Of a DNA stretch of 59,607 nt, positions 35,888-45,181 are shown one piece after another. The DNA lies in the NCBI GenBank assembly GCA_030154185.1, contig JASKKK010000013.1:1-59607 (forward strand). The letters run 5' to 3'. Each line of letters starts with the position of its first letter. The first letter of the stretch is position 1. The translations under genes were made by a program, and so were the position numbers. The notes under the pieces are model-generated. The model made no database searches, was not told the DNA's origin, and worked only from the letters and a program-made list of their open reading frames with translations. The stretch comes from Desulfuromonadales bacterium (GTDB taxonomy: Bacteria > Desulfobacterota > Desulfuromonadia > Desulfuromonadales > Syntrophotaleaceae).

Positions 35888-37141
35888 ATGCAAGATTCCA
35901 TTCTGTATGTTGGCGGTTTGGTGCTGTTGTTGTTGCTTTCGGCTTTTTTTTCTGGATCGGAGACGGCTCTGCTGTCCCTTGATAGCATCAGGGTCAAATA
36001 CCTGGTGCATAAGAAACGGCGCGGAGCGGAACAGCTTGAACGGGTTCTGGCGCAGCCAGAAAATCTGTTGGGGGCCATTCTCGTCGGCAACAACCTGGTC
36101 AATATTGCCGCTTCGGTATTTGCGACGACTTTTTTCGTGCAGATGTTTGGGGCGCGTGGGGAACTTTTGACCATCGTTATTCTTACGCCGGTGCTGCTGG
36201 TCGTATCCGAAGTCTGTCCCAAAACCTTTGCCGCCCGTTATCCGGAGCGCTTTTCCTTCTTTGTGCTGCGCCCCATCACGCTGATCATGTTGCTGCTGCG
36301 GCCTGTGGTCTGGCTGGTGACGAGCTTTTCCCGACTATTGACCCTGTTTGTCAAAAGCGAGCCGCAGCCGATTATTTCCGAGGAAGAGATACGCACCCTG
36401 ATTACTGTGGGGGAACAGAGTGGCGTGGTCGGCAAAGACAAACGCCGTATGCTTGATGGCATTTTCGATCTTTCGCAGACCAGCGTTCGCGATGTCATGA
36501 TTCCCCGTACCGAGGTGGTTGCTCTCGATGCTTCTTCTTCCTTCGGCGACGTACTGAGAACCGTGCAGCAGTCCCGGCATTCGCGATTTCCGATTTACGA
36601 AGAATCTCTCGACAATATCATCGGAATCATTCATTCCAAGGATATCTTGCGGTATGTTCATATCGCTCACGAGTTTTCCCTTAAGAAACTGGCCCGCAAA
36701 CCGTATTTCGTACCCGAATCGAAACGCATCAATACCTTGCTTCAGGCTTTTCAGCGGCGACAGGTGCATATGGCCGTGGTCATTGACGAATATGGCGGGG
36801 TGGAGGGTCTCGTGACTCTGGAAGATGTGGTCGAGGAAATCGTCGGTGAAATCAGGGATGAGTACGATATCGACGAGGATCTGGTCTTTGAACTGGGGTC
36901 CGGGCGCTATCTGCTCGATGGAAGTATTTCCTTGCGCGCCGTCAACCAACGTTTCGGTCTGGAGCTTTCGGAAGAACATGCTTCCACCCTGGCCGGCTTC
37001 ATGCTGGAGGCGCTGGGTAGTATTCCGCATACCGGCGACAGTTGTGCCGAGGGGGACAGTCGTTTCATTGTGCGTAAAGTTATCGATCACCGTATCGAGC
37101 AAATCGAGTTGCGGCTGTCTTCCAATGCCCATTCTTCGTAA
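35888..37141 (+). CDS. CNNM/CorC-HlyC family membrane protein (DUF21-CBS-CorC)
   Basis: A 417-residue protein of the UPF0053 family. Residues 1-150 are the DUF21 membrane domain (LLLLLSAFFSGSETALLSL with the conserved SxxE, three or four helices), residues about 200-330 are two CBS domains (VRDVMIPRTEVVALD; VVIDEYGGVEGLVTLEDV), and residues 340-417 are the CorC_HlyC transporter-associated domain. Relatives are magnesium or divalent-cation exporters, or are annotated as hemolysins on weak grounds. The ATG at 35888 after GGGAAGG is preferred over a GTG five codons upstream. Confidence 0.9.
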   Translation: MQDSILYVGGLVLLLLLSAFFSGSETALLSLDSIRVKYLVHKKRRGAEQLERVLAQPENLLGAILVGNNLVNIAASVFATTFFVQMFGARGELLTIVILTPVLLVVSEVCPKTFAARYPERFSFFVLRPITLIMLLLRPVVWLVTSFSRLLTLFVKSEPQPIISEEEIRTLITVGEQSGVVGKDKRRMLDGIFDLSQTSVRDVMIPRTEVVALDASSSFGDVLRTVQQSRHSRFPIYEESLDNIIGIIHSKDILRYVHIAHEFSLKKLARKPYFVPESKRINTLLQAFQRRQVHMAVVIDEYGGVEGLVTLEDVVEEIVGEIRDEYDIDEDLVFELGSGRYLLDGSISLRAVNQRFGLELSEEHASTLAGFMLEALGSIPHTGDSCAEGDSRFIVRKVIDHRIEQIELRLSSNAHSS

Positions 37142-37218
37142 ATATCCCGCCTGAGCTTCTTTTCCGACCGTTGCAAACGAGAAGGGCGCTCGACCCGACC
37201 AAATCCGTTCTCCAGGCG

Positions 37219-37253
37219 AAAAAAAGATCCTCTTTCAAGGGGATCTTTTTTCG
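37219..37253 (+). terminator. Rho-independent terminator
   Basis: AAAAAGATCC pairs with GGATCTTTTT around a 9- to 10-base loop and ends in T. It lies 78 bp after the CNNM gene and before the mraZ promoter. Confidence 0.85.
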
Positions 37254-37296
37254 TTTTGGGAATCTCCTAAACCCTTAAAAAATTAGAATAAACGCC

Positions 37297-37325
37297 TTGA
37301 CAAGGTGGGGGGTGGCCGTTATAGT
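37297..37325 (+). promoter_or_regulatory. Main promoter of the dcw cluster
   Basis: A perfect TTGACA (37297-37302), 17 bp, and TATAGT (37320-37325) stand 47 bp before mraZ. The spacer contains TGGGG (37306-37310) and TGG repeats, and TGGGC and TGGGG recur at 37355 and 37361. MraZ proteins bind direct TGGG repeats at their own promoter, so autorepression is likely, although the spacing here is not the regular 10 bp. Confidence 0.8.
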
Positions 37326-37371
37326 TGCCCACAAAGTGTTAAATGGTGTCAAATTGGGCCTGGGGCGGACG

Positions 37372-37824
37372 ATGCTATTCAAGGGTGAGTACAATAACGC
37401 GATCGATGCCAAGGGGAGGGCGAGCATTCCCGCCAAGTTTCGGGAAATGCTGAGTTCCACCTTTGGTGACGAGCGTCTGGTCGTCACCCAGAGCGATGGC
37501 GGTCTGGCGGCATATCCTGTACGAAACTGGGAAGAAATGCTCAAAAAAGTCGAGGCCTTGCCGGCCAGCAAGTTCAAGGATGCCCTCAATCTTTCGCTGA
37601 TTGCTCCGGCGGTCGAATGTTCATTCGACAAGCAGGGGCGTATCCAGTTGACCAAAGCTCAACGCTGCTACGCGGGGCTCGAGTCGGAAATCCGTGAAAT
37701 CGTGGTGGTCGGCTATATTGACAAGATCATGATCTGGAATCGTGCCAAGCACGTTGAAATGCGCCAGCAGGCCGAGGAGCTTCTCAAGGACGAATCACAG
37801 GCACTTAAAGATCTCGGGTTTTAG
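37372..37824 (+). CDS. mraZ: Transcriptional regulator MraZ
   Basis: A 150-residue protein with two AbrB-like swapped-hairpin domains. The first contains GEYNNAIDAKGRASIPAKFRE and the second ECSFDKQGRIQLTKAQRCYAG, each with the DxxGR DNA-binding motif. MraZ forms a ring that represses the dcw operon. The ATG at 37372 after GGGGCGG is chosen; the frame's earlier TTG at 37297 lies in the promoter. It is followed after 3 bases by rsmH. Confidence 0.97.
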   Translation: MLFKGEYNNAIDAKGRASIPAKFREMLSSTFGDERLVVTQSDGGLAAYPVRNWEEMLKKVEALPASKFKDALNLSLIAPAVECSFDKQGRIQLTKAQRCYAGLESEIREIVVVGYIDKIMIWNRAKHVEMRQQAEELLKDESQALKDLGF

Positions 37825-37827
37825 GCT

Positions 37828-38772
37828 ATGGCAAAAGAGGTGTTTCGACATAGTTCGGTCATGCCCGGCGAAGTTCTGGAGTGTCTTTCCCCCGGGGCAG
37901 GTGAAATCTTTGTCGACGGTACCGTCGGCGGCGGCGGACATGCCCGCCTGATTCTCGAGGCAACGGCTCCGGACGGACTTCTGATCGGACTGGATCGGGA
38001 CCGCGAGGCCCTCGAAGAGGCGGGACGCAGGCTGGCTCCCTTTGGTGACCGGGTTCTGCTGCGCCATGGCAATTTTGCCGATGCCCACCGGATACTGGCG
38101 GAAATCGGCATTTCGTCCGTCGACGGTATTCTGCTCGACCTCGGAGTATCCTCCTTCCAACTCGATACGGCGCGGCGAGGTTTTTCCTTCCGGTCCGATG
38201 CTCCCCTCGACATGCGCATGGACGCTTCTTCCGGCATGACTGCCGCCGAGGTGGTCAATACCATGGCGAGCGACGACCTGGTGCGAATTTTCCGTGAATA
38301 TGGCGAGGAGCGTTATGCGCGTCGTATCGCACGGCGCATCGAACAGGTTCGCTCGGAGGAGCCTTTGCGGACCACCAGACAGTTGGCCGAGCTGGTTCGC
38401 GATGCGGTGCCGGGCGGACGTGCCCCGACGCGCATTCATCCGGCCACGCGGGTTTTTCAGGCCCTGCGTATTCATGTCAATGCGGAACTGGACAGCCTGC
38501 GCGACGGTTTGCAACGGGCCTTGGGCCTGCTCAAGCCGGGAGGGCGGATGGCGGTGATCAGCTTTCATTCTCTGGAAGATCGCATTGTTAAAAAATTCTT
38601 CCGCGGCGAAACCCAACCCTGTATCTGCCCTCCGGGACTGCCGGTCTGCGCCTGTAACCGGAAACCGACGGTGGCGTTGCTGACCCGAAAGGGATTACGA
38701 GCCTCCGAAACCGAGGTCGAGTCCAACCCGCGGTCGCGCAGCGCAGTGTTGAGGGCGGTTCGCCGCTTGTAA
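37828..38772 (+). CDS. rsmH: 16S rRNA (cytosine-N4)-methyltransferase RsmH
   Basis: A 314-residue methyltransferase acting on C1402 of 16S rRNA, the same base that RsmI methylates on the ribose. The start FRHSSVMPGEVLECL, SAM loop FVDGTVGGGGHARLIL, DGILLDLGVSSFQLD and AVISFHSLEDRIVKKFF are typical. No strong ribosome-binding site is seen, so translation probably depends on mraZ, whose stop is 3 bases away. RsmI (32514-33371) lies in the same window. Confidence 0.98.
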   Translation: MAKEVFRHSSVMPGEVLECLSPGAGEIFVDGTVGGGGHARLILEATAPDGLLIGLDRDREALEEAGRRLAPFGDRVLLRHGNFADAHRILAEIGISSVDGILLDLGVSSFQLDTARRGFSFRSDAPLDMRMDASSGMTAAEVVNTMASDDLVRIFREYGEERYARRIARRIEQVRSEEPLRTTRQLAELVRDAVPGGRAPTRIHPATRVFQALRIHVNAELDSLRDGLQRALGLLKPGGRMAVISFHSLEDRIVKKFFRGETQPCICPPGLPVCACNRKPTVALLTRKGLRASETEVESNPRSRSAVLRAVRRL

Positions 38773-38854
38773 GTGAGAGGAGCTCCGGAGTTTCCGGATG
38801 GCCCCGAGATATATTGCCGTATCCTCGGCATGCTGAAATGACTGGAGGTTTGTT

Positions 38855-39178
38855 ATGTCTTTTTCCACCCAACGGGCCCTGCCCGGCCTCGGCAACGGAA
38901 GCGCTTTCTGGCAACGTTTTTCGGTGGGGCAATTCCTGATCTTTCTGGTCGCCCTGGTGGGAGCCGGCGTTTTCTACATCTGGTCCTGCAGTCAGCTCAT
39001 AGAGTTGGGATATGCCATTTCCAGCTGCGAAGGTCAGCTGATGGAGTTGAAGCGGGAGGAAAACTGTCTGCGCCTGGAGGTTGCCACCCTCAAGAATCCC
39101 GCGCATCTGGAACGTGTCGCCATAAATAACCTGAACCTCCATTACCCCGAACCCCATCAGGTGATTATCGTCCAATGA
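38855..39178 (+). CDS. ftsL: Cell division protein FtsL
   Basis: A 107-residue bitopic protein. A hydrophobic segment (FLIFLVALVGAGVFYIW, about residues 29-46) is followed by a coiled-coil (SQLIELGYAISSCEGQLMEL) and ends with NLHYPEPHQV. Sequence conservation is always low in FtsL; the position between rsmH and ftsI and the topology make the identification. GGAGG precedes the ATG. The stop overlaps the ftsI start as ATGA. It bridges the FtsQ/B and FtsI/W complexes in the divisome. Confidence 0.88.
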   Translation: MSFSTQRALPGLGNGSAFWQRFSVGQFLIFLVALVGAGVFYIWSCSQLIELGYAISSCEGQLMELKREENCLRLEVATLKNPAHLERVAINNLNLHYPEPHQVIIVQ

Positions 39179-41142
39179 AATTGTCGCCGGAAAAAAGCTG
39201 TAAAATCCGTATCTTCCTGATGGGAGTGGGCTTTACACTCTTTTTTCTGGCGGTTGTGGGAAGGGGATACTGGCTGCAGGTCGTCCAGAACGAGGAAACC
39301 GTGGCGCGGGCCCGGCGCCAATACAAGCGCATCATTCCTCTGACACCCCGCCGCGGTGCCATTTACGATCGTAACGGTGCGGAGCTTGCACGCAGTACCA
39401 GCGTCGATTCCATTTTTGCAGAACCTTTTCGCGTCGGCAATGTCGATGCCACTGTCCGATCGCTGGCGGATTCCCTCGGCATCAGCCGCAGGACGTTGCG
39501 CAAGAAATTGACTTCCAAACGTAGTTTCGTCTGGCTGGAGCGCAAGGTTCAGCCGGAGCAAAGCGCAAAGATTCGCAAACTCGATCTCGACGGAATCGCT
39601 TTTACCAAGGAACATAAGCGCTTCTATCCCAATGGGAAGCTGGCGGCACAAATCCTTGGCTTTACAGGGCTCGATCCGAAGGGACTGGAGGGGTTGGAGA
39701 GGTATTACGATGGCCAACTTCTGGGGCAGGAAGGTTTCCTGGTGGCGGCTAAGGATGGTCGTCGCAAAGGATTGGGAGCCAGCGACAAGGTGGTTCAGGG
39801 AGGCAGTCATGGAAATAGTCTTTTCCTGACCATCGATCGCAATCTCCAATACCTTGCAGAAAAAGAGTTGGCGGCGGCCATGAACGATGCCAAGGCCAAA
39901 TCCGGAAGCGTCGTCATGCTCGATCCGTCCAGCGGCGAAATCCTCGCCATGGCCAATCAGCCGACGTACAATCCCAATGCTTACGGCCGTTTTTCTGTAT
40001 CAAGCCGACGCAATCGTGCAGTTTGCGATGAATTCGAACCGGGCTCGACGCTTAAGATTTTTCTTATGGCGGCCGCGCTGAATGAAAAACTTGTTTATCC
40101 CGAAAAGATGGTGAACTGTGAAAAAGGGGTCTACCGGGTGGGCGGCATGACCATTCACGATCATCATCCTTACGATCGTCTCAGTGTCTCAGACGTATTG
40201 CGGATGAGCTCCAATATCGGTTCGGCAAAGATCGGCAAGATTCTGGAGCGCCAGCGTTATTTCGATTATTTGCGAAGCTTCGGTTTTGGGGAGAAAACCG
40301 GCCTCGATTTCCCCGGCGAGGCTTCAGGGCAGTTGCGCAGACCTGATTCGTGGTTCGAAGGCGATCTTGCAGCGATATCTTTCGGTCAGGGCATGACCGT
40401 TACGGCCCTGCAACTGGCTCGAGCTGCTGCTGTTGTAGCCAATGGCGGCCTGTTGATGAAAGCCGACCTGGTGCGACAGGTCGTAAACGACGCCGGTGAA
40501 GTTGTGGAGCGGCGATCACCGGAGGTGATTCGACGCGTGATATCTGAAAAGGCCGCTGCTCAGGTCAGAGCCATGATGGAACTGGTCACGCAGGAAGGCG
40601 GGACCGGCACCCTGGCGGCCGTACCGGGGTATCGCGTCGCCGGAAAAACCGGCACCGCTCAGAAGGTCGACCCGGTAACCGGCGGCTACTCGGCGGACAA
40701 GCGCGTTGCATCCTTTGTCGGCTTCGCGCCTGCGGAAAAACCACGAGTCGTCATCCTGGTGGTGATCAACGAGCCCAAGACTCACGTCTACGGCGGCCTG
40801 GTCGCCGCCCCGGTATTCTCCAAACTGGCCGAGCAGGCACTACGGTACTTCGGGGTTCCGCCGACGGAACCGGATATGGAAACACCGTTGCCGCCCGTGA
40901 CTCTTGAAACGGTTGTGGCCATCACTTCGGGGACCAAGCAGTCCGAAGCAAACGACAGCGGCATCCCCGTCATGCCTCATTGTCTGGGAATGAGTTGTCG
41001 GCAGGTCTTGAAGACCATGGAAAAAACGGGACTCAATATCCGTATCAAAGGATCGGGACGAGTCGTTGACCAGTTTCCGAAGCCCGGACAGGCTATCCGT
41101 TATGGCGATGAAGTATGGGTGAGGCTGAGGCCTCCGGCCTGA
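39175..41142 (+). CDS. ftsI: Septal transpeptidase FtsI (class B PBP) with C-terminal PASTA domain
   Basis: A 655-residue class B penicillin-binding protein that crosslinks septal peptidoglycan. It has a membrane anchor at residues 12-32, a dimerisation domain (LTPRRGAIYDRNGAELARS) and a transpeptidase domain with SxxK in PGSTLKIFL, SSN in RMSSNIGSAKI and KTG in VAGKTGTAQKV. The last 60 residues form a PASTA domain (MPHCLGMSCRQVLKTMEKTG), best known from Gram-positive PBPs and kinases and also found in some deltaproteobacterial FtsI. It is coupled to ftsL and precedes murE by 48 bp. Confidence 0.96.
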   Translation: MKLSPEKSCKIRIFLMGVGFTLFFLAVVGRGYWLQVVQNEETVARARRQYKRIIPLTPRRGAIYDRNGAELARSTSVDSIFAEPFRVGNVDATVRSLADSLGISRRTLRKKLTSKRSFVWLERKVQPEQSAKIRKLDLDGIAFTKEHKRFYPNGKLAAQILGFTGLDPKGLEGLERYYDGQLLGQEGFLVAAKDGRRKGLGASDKVVQGGSHGNSLFLTIDRNLQYLAEKELAAAMNDAKAKSGSVVMLDPSSGEILAMANQPTYNPNAYGRFSVSSRRNRAVCDEFEPGSTLKIFLMAAALNEKLVYPEKMVNCEKGVYRVGGMTIHDHHPYDRLSVSDVLRMSSNIGSAKIGKILERQRYFDYLRSFGFGEKTGLDFPGEASGQLRRPDSWFEGDLAAISFGQGMTVTALQLARAAAVVANGGLLMKADLVRQVVNDAGEVVERRSPEVIRRVISEKAAAQVRAMMELVTQEGGTGTLAAVPGYRVAGKTGTAQKVDPVTGGYSADKRVASFVGFAPAEKPRVVILVVINEPKTHVYGGLVAAPVFSKLAEQALRYFGVPPTEPDMETPLPPVTLETVVAITSGTKQSEANDSGIPVMPHCLGMSCRQVLKTMEKTGLNIRIKGSGRVVDQFPKPGQAIRYGDEVWVRLRPPA

Positions 41143-41190
41143 AATTTCCCTTTGACTTTTTTTCTTATGGGAAGGAAAATTACCGATTCC

Positions 41191-42714
41191 ATGAATATTT
41201 CCGACCTTTGCCAGATACTTGAGCCCACCGCCGTCATCGGTTCCACCAGCGGACCGGTCAGCGGCCTGTTTTACGATTCCCGACAAGTGCGGTCAGGAGG
41301 GGTGTTTTTTGCCTTGCGGGGGGCAAGTGTGGACGGGCATCGGTTTATAGGAAAGGCACTAGAACGGGAAGCGGGGGCGATTGTGATGGAAACGCCTCGG
41401 TCCCTGCCGGAGGGCGTGACCGGTCTGGTGGTGCCCGATACCAGGCGGGCCATGGCTTTGGCGGCTGCGGCTTTCTTTGGGGATCCCACGAAAGATATGC
41501 TGGTGGTCGGTATTACCGGAACCAACGGTAAAACCACCGTAAGCTATCTCGTGGAATCGCTGCTTCGGGACGCCGGGCATCGGCCTGCCGTGTTGGGGAC
41601 GGTCGATTACCGTTTCGAAGGCGAGGGGCTGCCGTCCAGTCATACCACTCCCGAATCGGTCGATCTGATGCAGACCATTGCCGCATTCAGGGGGCGGGGC
41701 GCCAATGCGTTGATCCTCGAAGTGTCGTCCCATGCTCTGGAACAACGGCGTGTGGACGGGGTTCGTTTCGATGTGGGCGTTTTTACCAACCTGACACCCG
41801 AACATCTCGATTATCATGGCGATCTGGAAACCTATTTCGAGGCCAAGTGCCGATTGTTTACAGGGCTCGGCGCCCATTCTCCCCAGCAAGCCGTCGTCAA
41901 TCTCGATGATGAATGGGGTAGGCGCCTTGCTCATATGCTCCCTTCTGTCGTCGGTTGCGGACAAACGCCACGATCCTCCGTAACCGCCGAGAATATCGCG
42001 ATTTCGGCAGCCGGCATCACCGGACTGTTGCGAACTCCGTGCGGAAACGTCGCTTTGCAATCACCGCTGGTCGGTGATTACAACCTGCACAATCTTCTGT
42101 GCGCCGCAGGCGTGGGCGTTGCTCTGGATATGACACCGGCAACCATCGTCGCCGCCCTGGCTTCCGCACCACAGGTTCCGGGGCGGTTGGAAAGTATAGA
42201 AAACGACAGGGACGCTCTGGTCCTGGTCGATTACGCCCACACCGGCGATGCCCTGCAAAATGTTCTGACAACTCTGCGACAACTTCATCCGCGGCGTCTG
42301 TTTTGCATATTCGGTTGCGGTGGCGATCGCGATACCGCCAAACGCCCCGTCATGGGGGAGATCGCTGCAAAGTTGGCCGATGTGGCGATTCTGACTTCGG
42401 ACAATCCGCGCAGCGAAGATCCCTGCGCCATTATCCGACAGGTAGAGAGCGGTCTGCGCCGCGTACATGCCGGTCCCTGGTCTCTGCAACAGGTGGGGAA
42501 GGCTGCCGGCAGAGGGTATGTGATCATTGAAGACCGTCGCGAGGCGATGCGTTTTGCTGTAAACCTGCTGCGTCCCGGAGATGTGCTGCTGGTGGCAGGC
42601 AAAGGACACGAGGACTACCAGATTGTCGGCGATCGACGACTGCATTTCGACGATCGCGAGGAATTGCGCCAGGCATTGACAACGGTGACGGAGGGAACAT
42701 GCGACTCGATGTGA
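41191..42714 (+). CDS. murE: UDP-MurNAc-tripeptide synthetase MurE (meso-DAP type)
   Basis: A 507-residue Mur ligase. The ATP loop is VGITGTNGKTTVSYLV, and the amino acid selectivity motif DNPRSEDP indicates meso-diaminopimelate rather than lysine. The family start is taken as the ATG at 41191 (MNISDLCQIL). AAGGA lies about 16 bases upstream, which is long; the ATG at 41167 would have no site at all, so the start is uncertain. The end overlaps murF by 16 bases. Confidence 0.96.
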   Translation: MNISDLCQILEPTAVIGSTSGPVSGLFYDSRQVRSGGVFFALRGASVDGHRFIGKALEREAGAIVMETPRSLPEGVTGLVVPDTRRAMALAAAAFFGDPTKDMLVVGITGTNGKTTVSYLVESLLRDAGHRPAVLGTVDYRFEGEGLPSSHTTPESVDLMQTIAAFRGRGANALILEVSSHALEQRRVDGVRFDVGVFTNLTPEHLDYHGDLETYFEAKCRLFTGLGAHSPQQAVVNLDDEWGRRLAHMLPSVVGCGQTPRSSVTAENIAISAAGITGLLRTPCGNVALQSPLVGDYNLHNLLCAAGVGVALDMTPATIVAALASAPQVPGRLESIENDRDALVLVDYAHTGDALQNVLTTLRQLHPRRLFCIFGCGGDRDTAKRPVMGEIAAKLADVAILTSDNPRSEDPCAIIRQVESGLRRVHAGPWSLQQVGKAAGRGYVIIEDRREAMRFAVNLLRPGDVLLVAGKGHEDYQIVGDRRLHFDDREELRQALTTVTEGTCDSM

Positions 42715-44090
42715 ATCAAATCGCCGCCATAACCGGTGGAACCTTGATACCCGAGCGTGTCGACGGCATGGTCACCGGTGTTTCCACCGACAGTCGTTCC
42801 CTGCGCTCCGGAGACCTGTTCGTGCCGCTGCGGGGGCCTCGGTTCGACGGTCACGATTTTCTGGTGCAGGCCATTCGAGGCGGGGCCGCCGCCTGCTTGA
42901 GCGAGGAAGTGATTGCCGGTTTGTCGGTGCCGGTCATTCGTGTGGCCGATACGCTGCGTGCACTTGGCGACCTGGCTGGCGCCTTACGCCAGGATTTTGA
43001 TGGGCCTGTAGTGGCAGTGACCGGATCTTCCGGAAAAACCACCACCAAGGAGATGCTCGCCGCCATCCTTGCTTCGCGCGGACCGGGGCTTAAGACGGAG
43101 GGCAATTTCAATAATCTGATCGGCCTGCCCCATACCCTGTTTCGGCTTGATCCCGGGCATGCCTGGGCGGTGCTTGAACTTGGCATGAGTGCTCGTGGAG
43201 AAATCGCCCGTCTGGCGGAGATCAGTCGTCCCGATATCGGAATTGTAACCAACGTGGGACCTGCTCACCTGCAGAATTTGCAGAATCTTGAAGGTGTGGC
43301 CCGTGCCAAAGGGGAGTTGTTTGCCGCCCTGCCTGCAGGGGGCACGGCGATAATAAACGGCGATGACCCGCGGGTCCTGCAGTTGCCGGTTGCCAACGGG
43401 GTTCGGCGATTGATTTTCGGATGCGGCCCGAATGCAGAAGTGCGAGCGGAAGACGTAGCCGTCGAGGGGCAGGGGATGCGTTTCCGATTGGCGCTGCCCG
43501 ATGGAAGCCGGCCGGTTCTCCTGAAGATTCCCGGCCGTTATAATGTGCATAATGCCCTGGCTGCCGCAGCTGCCGCTTGCGCGTTGAAGGTCGACGGTGC
43601 TCAGATTGTCGAGGGGCTTGAAAGGTTTCGATCCTGCGCTGGGCGCATGCAGATAATGGAACTTGCCAGCGGTGCGACTCTGCTGGAGGATTTTTACAAT
43701 GCCAATCCGCTGGCCGTCAAAGCAGCGCTGCTGGCGCTGGACGAATTGCCGGGCAGCGGTCGCCGCATCGCGGTCCTGGGAGATATGCTGGAATTGGGTG
43801 AGGCGGCTTCGGATATGCACCGCCAGACCGGGTTGCATGCGTCGAAGTGTGTCGACCTGTTGATCGTTCTCGGCGAACGGGCCGAGGATACCGCAGTGGG
43901 AGCGAGGCAGGGCGGAATGCCCCCACAGTCTGTATGGGTGGTGAAAAGTCACGGCGAAGCCGTTCGGTTGCTGGGCGATCTGCTGCGTCCAGGCGACCGC
44001 GTGCTGGTCAAGGGATCCCGCGGCATGACCATGGAAAAAATCTGCAACGCTTTATGCGCCAATGATGACCGGCCTTCAGCCGGTCATTAG
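42699..44090 (+). CDS. murF: UDP-MurNAc-pentapeptide synthetase MurF
   Basis: A 463-residue Mur ligase that adds D-Ala-D-Ala to the tripeptide, the last cytoplasmic step before lipid I. The ATP loop is [34 protein letters not shown] and [16 protein letters not shown] are typical. A GGAGGG site lies inside the end of murE, so the genes overlap by 16 bases. D-Ala-D-Ala comes from Ddl further down the operon. mraY follows after 11 bases. Confidence 0.97.
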   Translation: MRLDVNQIAAITGGTLIPERVDGMVTGVSTDSRSLRSGDLFVPLRGPRFDGHDFLVQAIRGGAAACLSEEVIAGLSVPVIRVADTLRALGDLAGALRQDFDGPVVAVTGSSGKTTTKEMLAAILASRGPGLKTEGNFNNLIGLPHTLFRLDPGHAWAVLELGMSARGEIARLAEISRPDIGIVTNVGPAHLQNLQNLEGVARAKGELFAALPAGGTAIINGDDPRVLQLPVANGVRRLIFGCGPNAEVRAEDVAVEGQGMRFRLALPDGSRPVLLKIPGRYNVHNALAAAAAACALKVDGAQIVEGLERFRSCAGRMQIMELASGATLLEDFYNANPLAVKAALLALDELPGSGRRIAVLGDMLELGEAASDMHRQTGLHASKCVDLLIVLGERAEDTAVGARQGGMPPQSVWVVKSHGEAVRLLGDLLRPGDRVLVKGSRGMTMEKICNALCANDDRPSAGH

Positions 44091-44101
44091 GAGAAGTACG
44101 G

Positions 44102-45178
44102 ATGCTGTACCATTTGTTATATCCGCTGCACGAACAATTTTCGGTGTTGTACATCTTTCGGTACATCACCTTTAGAGCCATCTACGCCACCATTACGGCT
44201 CTTATGATCGCCTTTATCCTGGGGCCCTGGCTTATCGACAAGCTTTCCAAACTGCAGATAGGGCAGAGTATTCGCAAGGACGGCCCGCAGTCTCATTTCA
44301 AAAAGGAAGGGACGCCGACCATGGGCGGCACCCTGATCCTGCTGGCCATCGTTTTGCCGACATTGTTGTGGACCGATCTGACCAATATTTACGTATGGGT
44401 AACCCTTCTGGTTACGGTCGGTTTCGGCGCCGTGGGATTCGTCGACGATTACCGCAAGGTAAAGCTGCGCAACAGCGAAGGCCTGTCGGCACGGCAGAAG
44501 ATGGTGTGGCTGTTGCTGATCGCCGCCACCGCCGGATGCATGCTGTATGTCTATCAGCCGTTTCAGACGACCCTGGCCTTTCCCTTTTTTAAGGGATTGC
44601 GGCCGGAACTGGGTCTTTTGTATATCCCGTTTGCCGTGTTGGTTATCGTCGGTGCGAGCAATGCGGTGAACCTTACCGACGGTCTGGATGGCCTGGCTAT
44701 CGGCCCCACGATCATTGCTTCGGGCACCTATTTGCTGTTCGCCTACCTTGCCGGTAACGCGAGGCTGGCCGATTATCTTCAGATCAGCAGTGTGCAGGGC
44801 GCCGGTGAACTGGCCGTTCTGTGCGGAGCCATGGTAGGGGCGGGGCTGGGATTTTTGTGGTTCAACACCTATCCGGCGCAGGTTTTCATGGGCGATGTCG
44901 GCAGCCTGTCGCTCGGCGGCGCCCTCGGCACCATTGCGGTCATCACCAAGCAGGAGATCGTTCTGGTCATTGTCGGCGGAATCTTCGTGGTCGAAGCCTT
45001 ATCGGTCATCGTACAGGTTTCGTCCTTCAAACTGCTTGGCAGGCGGATTTTCCGCATGGCGCCGATTCATCACCACTTCGAACTCAAAGGGTGGGCGGAA
45101 CCCAAAATCATCGTCCGTTTCTGGATCATCAGTATCATCCTGGCGCTGGTGGCATTGTCGACCCTCAAGTTGAGGTAA
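44102..45178 (+). CDS. mraY: Phospho-N-acetylmuramoyl-pentapeptide transferase MraY
   Basis: A 358-residue membrane enzyme with about ten helices that transfers phospho-MurNAc-pentapeptide to undecaprenyl phosphate, giving lipid I. Catalytic segments are [24 protein letters not shown] and [16 protein letters not shown], and the C-terminal [14 protein letters not shown] is conserved. AGGAG precedes the ATG. It is followed by murD after 3 bases. Confidence 0.99.
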   Translation: MLYHLLYPLHEQFSVLYIFRYITFRAIYATITALMIAFILGPWLIDKLSKLQIGQSIRKDGPQSHFKKEGTPTMGGTLILLAIVLPTLLWTDLTNIYVWVTLLVTVGFGAVGFVDDYRKVKLRNSEGLSARQKMVWLLLIAATAGCMLYVYQPFQTTLAFPFFKGLRPELGLLYIPFAVLVIVGASNAVNLTDGLDGLAIGPTIIASGTYLLFAYLAGNARLADYLQISSVQGAGELAVLCGAMVGAGLGFLWFNTYPAQVFMGDVGSLSLGGALGTIAVITKQEIVLVIVGGIFVVEALSVIVQVSSFKLLGRRIFRMAPIHHHFELKGWAEPKIIVRFWIISIILALVALSTLKLR

Positions 45179-45181
45179 TTC

